A program made the translations under genes and the position numbers. A stretch of 64,000 bases of DNA. Origin: Utricularia gibba. Taxonomy: Eukaryota; Streptophyta; Magnoliopsida; Lamiales; Lentibulariaceae. The notes below the pieces were generated by a model. It was not told the DNA's origin and ran no database searches. It saw only the letters and a program-made list of their open reading frames with translations. Position 1 is the first letter of the stretch. Every line of letters starts with the position of its first letter. Below are positions 62,301 to 64,000 of this stretch, piece after piece. The DNA lies in NCBI GenBank assembly GCA_002189035.1, contig NEEC01000008.1, positions 1,674,001-1,738,000 on the forward strand, given 5' to 3'.

Positions 62301-62612
62301 GAAGTTACGAGACGAGGGCCATACAGTGGTGGTTTTGGAGGCATTTCATTCTCAGGCGACATGGACATCGCCCTGGCTCTTAGAACTATCGTTTTTTCGA
62401 CCAGCGTCCTCTATGAGACCATGTTTTCTTACAAGGACGGCAAGAAGAGGCGCGACTGGGTGGCCCATCTCCAAGCTGGTGCCGGAATCGTCGCAGACAG
62501 CAAGCCGGAAGACGAGCAGGCCGAGTGCCAAAACAAGGCTGCAGCTCTCGCGCGCGCCATTGATCTTGCAGAGTCTTCGTTTCTTGGAGTCACTGAGAGC
62601 CGGAGGAAATGA
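59391..62612 (+). CDS. ASA: Anthranilate synthase alpha subunit, plastidial
   Basis: Catalyses chorismate plus glutamine (via the beta subunit) or ammonia to anthranilate, the first committed step of tryptophan synthesis, in plastids. Exons: 59391-59493, 60058-60242, 60335-60524, 60610-60761, 60983-61098, 61181-61427, 61508-61564, 61661-61813, 61939-62019, 62098-62184, 62271-62612; 570 aa. Exon 1 is a Ser-rich, acid-poor leader compatible with a chloroplast transit peptide. The family blocks are complete: LFESVEPG and [20 protein letters not shown] in the regulatory part, [89 protein letters not shown] and [17 protein letters not shown]. The ATG at 59391 is the first in frame. ASA1 and ASA2 types cannot be told apart. 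The gene converges on the LIM gene. Confidence 0.95.
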
Positions 62613-62909
62613 ATCCACCAACGCCGCCGTGATCCCACTTCGTATCATGGCGGCTCCGGTTACAGCCGTTATTATTCCCTGTGATTTCTAGACGCTAGTG
62701 CTGTGGTACAGATTACGGACCATGGGATTGCTTCTCAGAAGGCATTGTAAAAAGAAGTGTCTGACATCGTTTTGGTCGAACCAACTCCATTCTCAAGCCT
62801 TCTTCTCCGATGATCTGATCACACGCACTATGCTTAAAGTTTCTATTATTTGTTCTCAAGTGATATGTCTGTCCTAAATCCCTCATCATGATGGAAAAGT
62901 TTCTGTTAT

Positions 62910-64000
<1,091 letters not shown>

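Overview
The window is nuclear DNA of a flowering plant. It has many short introns in compact genes, AT-rich gaps, TA microsatellites, and plant-only families: a HUA2-like PWWP/CID protein, MED33, a CRIB RopGAP, YODA, RUP, MSBP, a DIVARICATA-type MYB and MEE59. Coding GC is moderate except in a few single-exon genes, which argues against a grass. A eudicot is most likely, but I cannot name the species.

Layout. 1-2.5 kb: 5'-truncated DUF21/CBS (CNNM-type) membrane protein (+). 4.3-10.5 kb: HUA2-like (-). 11.1-17.3 kb: Mediator subunit MED33/REF4 (-). 17.3-21 kb: AT-rich gap with microsatellites, a diverged direct repeat and MITE-like elements. 21-28 kb: RopGAP (+), mitochondrial-type SDR (-), and two tandem universal stress protein genes (+), the second with a one-base frame problem. 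28.4-31.7 kb: tandem ribosomal protein L19 genes. 32.3-34.8 kb: DUF789 protein (+) and a small LysM protein (-). 37.3-41.1 kb: YODA MAPKKK (+). 42.3-42.9 kb: ribosomal protein L36 (+). 44.6-47.4 kb: decayed CPSF100 pseudogene (+). 48.2-49.3 kb: RUP WD40 repressor (-). 51.5-52.8 kb: membrane steroid-binding protein (+). 54.9-55.9 kb: DIVARICATA-like MYB (-). 58.0-58.7 kb: MEE59 (-). 59.4-62.6 kb: anthranilate synthase alpha (+). 62.9 kb to the edge: two-LIM-domain protein (-), cut just before its ATG.

The genes do not form a pathway or operon; this is an ordinary euchromatic gene neighbourhood. Shared themes are RNA and transcription (HUA2-like, MED33, CPSF100 relic), translation (two RPL19, RPL36) and signalling (YODA, RopGAP, RUP). 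Gene models were built by joining reading frames at splice sites and checking phase and family alignment from memory. No transcript data or searches were available.

No undescribed biological system was found. The most unusual signal is the number of GC-AG introns: five among roughly 87 inferred introns, three with the donor AG|GCATGC. Other points of interest are the start-less CPSF100 relic, near-identical exons with diverged introns in the RPL19 pair, a 20-nt LIM exon, a 56-nt terminal HUA2-like intron, and a MITE family with matching inverted ends.
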